Source of the DNA: Hordeum vulgare subsp. vulgare
Lineage: Eukaryota; Streptophyta; Magnoliopsida; Poales; Poaceae
NCBI RefSeq assembly: GCF_904849725.1
Contig: NC_058519.1
Location: forward strand, 183,447,703-183,511,702
DNA: 64,000 nucleotides
Direction of reading: 5' to 3'
The translations under genes were made by a program, and so were the position numbers. This document shows positions 62,328 through 64,000 of the stretch, one piece after another. Below the pieces are notes generated by a model. That model saw only the letters and a program-made list of their open reading frames with translations. It ran no database searches and was not told the origin of the DNA. Position 1 is the first letter of the stretch; each line of letters begins with the position of its first letter.

Positions 62328-62345
62328 TCCCCGGCAACGGCGCCA
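62328..62345 (-). other. LTR-proximal primer binding site of Sabrina
   Basis: The same 18 bases, 10 bp from the 5' LTR, matching the expected 3' end of tRNA-Asp. Confidence 0.88.
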
Positions 62346-62355
62346 GAAATACTTC

Positions 62356-63886
62356 TGATGTTTGCTGTGTACCCGTGGCAATTGTGCCAGAAATACTCCT
62401 ACTACGACACGTTGGTATTCCCTCGAAGCAGAAAGGGTGATGTAGCACAGCGACGGTAAGTATTTCCCTCAGTTTGAGAACCAAGGTATCAATCCGGCGG
62501 AAGAGTATCTCACCAACCTTGACAAACACAAAAGCTTGCACCCAACACTATGAAGGGGTTGTCAATCCCTTATAGATTGTTTGCCAAGTGAGAACTGAAA
62601 GTAACAAAGTAACAAAGTAAAGTAAAAGCGGAGTTGTAAACGATGGATGTGAATAGACCCGGGGGCCATAGTGTTTACTAGTGGCTTCTCTCATGAAAGC
62701 AAGTAGACGGCGGGTGAACAAATTACTACCGAGCAATTGATAGAATTGTGCAGAGTCGTGACGATATCTATGCAATGATTATTTCTATAGGCATCACGTC
62801 CAAATCAAGTAGACCGATACTTTCTGCATCTACTACTATTACTCCACACATCGACCGCTATCCAGCATGCATCTAGTGTATTAAGTCCATAAGAACAGAG
62901 TAACGCCTTAAGCAAGATGACATGATGTAGAGGGATAATCTCAAACCAATGATAATAACCCTATCTTTTTACCCTTGATGAAAACTGCTTGATGTGTGCC
63001 TTGCTGCCCCTTCTGTCACTGGGAAAGGTCACCACATGGAAGAACCCAAAACCAAGCACTTCTCCCATTGCAAGAATCATAGATCTAGTTGGCCAAACAA
63101 AACCCAAGACTCGGAGAGACTTACAAGGATATCAACTCAAGCATATAAGAAATCAGCAAATACTCAAATATATATCATAGATAATCTGATCACAAGTCCA
63201 CAATTCATCGGATCACGACAAACACACCACCAAAGAAGATTACATCGGATTGATCTCCATGAAGATCATGAATAACTTTGTATTGAAGATCCAAGAGAGA
63301 GAAGAAGCCATCTAGCTACTAACTAGGGACCCGTAGGTCTGAAGTGAACTACTCACGAGTCATTGGAGGGGCGATGATGATGATGAAGAAGCCCTCCACC
63401 TCCAAAGTCCCCTCCGGCAGGGCGCTGGGAAGGGTTTCCAGATGAGATCTCGCGGAAACGGAAGCTTGCGGTGGCGGAAAAGTATTTTCGAGGCTCCCCT
63501 GATTTTTTGCGGAATATTTGGGAATATATAGGCGCAAAACCTAGGCCAGGAGGCGGCCAGGGAAGCCACAAGCTTGCCCACCGCCGCCTCCCTTGGTGGC
63601 GGAGTGGGCCCTTGTGGGCTCCCTGGGCCCACCTGGCCTGGACGAAAGTCTCCGTGGACTTCTTCCGTTCGGGAAAAAATCATTTCGGGGTTTTTCTTCC
63701 ATTTGGACTCCGTTCCAAAATCAGATATGAAAAGAGTCAAAAACACGGAAAAACAGGAACTGGCACTTGGCACTGAATCAATAAGTTAGTCCCCAAAAAG
63801 ATATAAAAAGGTACATAAAACATACAAAGAAGACAAGATAACAGCGTGAAACCATCAAAAATTATAGATACGTTTGAGAGGTATCA
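62356..63886 (-). repeat. 5' LTR of Sabrina
   Basis: 1,531 bp. On the minus strand it starts TGATACCTCTCAAACG and ends GGTACACAGCAAACATCA. Confidence 0.92.
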
Positions 63887-64000
63887 ATCCACACAAGTAT
63901 TTGAGTTTCCAATCAATACAATTATAGCATGGATAATAAAATATTATCATGAACAAGGAAATATGATAATAACTAATTTATTATTGCCTCTAGAGCATAT
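63887..64000 (-). repeat. Copia LTR (WIS/Angela/BARE type), 5' start
   Basis: On the minus strand this reads ATATGCTCTAGAGGCAATAA... near the window end, the beginning of the family LTR (usual start TGTTGGAAATATGCCC). Only about eight bases of the LTR appear to lie beyond the window. It completes the LTR part at 55414-57086. Confidence 0.88.

Larger units (their letters stand above)
57087..63886 (-). mobile_element. Sabrina-type Gypsy retrotransposon, non-autonomous
   Basis: It is a 6.8-kb insertion with the perfect target duplication ATCCA (57082-57086 and 63887-63891) and LTRs at 57087-58613 and 62356-63886. The minus strand at 63469-63452 reads GCAAGCTTCCGTTTCCGC, which I recall as the standard Sabrina marker sequence. 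The primer site is of tRNA-Asp type. The internal domain (58614-62355) carries only a broken short ORF and no reverse transcriptase, protease or integrase. LTR differences amount to a few percent by eye. Confidence 0.92.

Overview
This window is repeat-dense plant nuclear DNA from a Triticeae grass (wheat, Aegilops, barley or rye; the species cannot be fixed from here). The evidence is the transposon content: a WIS/Angela/BARE-type Copia LTR, Sabrina-type Gypsy elements, Sukkula-type large LARD LTRs, a CACTA element with TTTGCCGTC subterminal repeats, and Stowaway, Tourist and hAT MITEs. There is one plausible host gene, at 4945-5292: a small protein with a predicted signal peptide and one membrane segment, preceded by a TATA box. 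No rRNA, tRNA gene or CRISPR array was seen.

Layout. 1-7670 is the gene-bearing, lower-repeat end. It holds a non-LTR retroelement (1918-3411, 13-bp target duplication) with a Copia-like LTR fragment inside it, a Stowaway MITE (3676-3836), the host gene, and a Tourist MITE (6128-6410) inserted in one copy of a locally duplicated 44-bp sequence, so the empty site is still visible next door. An AT-rich stretch and a decayed Stowaway follow.

7671-53154 is one old L1-like LINE of about 5.6 kb, cut into six pieces by five insertions: (1) an Athila-like Gypsy element without RT/integrase (9638-18200, TSD TGTAC, minus strand); (2) a CACTA transposon (18830-39665, TSD CCC); (3) a hAT MITE (41578-42128, TSD CGTGACAT); (4) a solo Gypsy LTR (42174-43727); (5) a Gypsy element (44033-52357, plus strand) whose 3' LTR carries a 1.3-kb non-LTR insertion. 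Joined across the insertions, the LINE reads in order: ORF1 zinc knuckle, endonuclease, reverse transcriptase, zf-RVT, RNase H, A-rich tail. The CACTA element in turn contains Sukkula-type material (20313-36894): a plus-strand LTR fused head-to-head with a minus-strand LARD element, giving an inverted repeat with arms of about 3.8-4.1 kb.

53155-64000 contains a degenerate ~110-bp tandem array (about 53640-55000) and a minus-strand Copia (WIS/Angela) LTR split by a minus-strand Sabrina element (57087-63886, TSD ATCCA). The start of the Copia LTR reappears at 63887-64000 and runs off the window.

Nearly all coding signal outside 4945-5292 is decayed transposon protein. The main interest lies in the reconstructable insertion history, the inverted LARD LTRs, the repeated primer-binding modules of Sabrina and the small membrane-protein gene. 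No claim of a wholly new biological system is justified by sequence alone.
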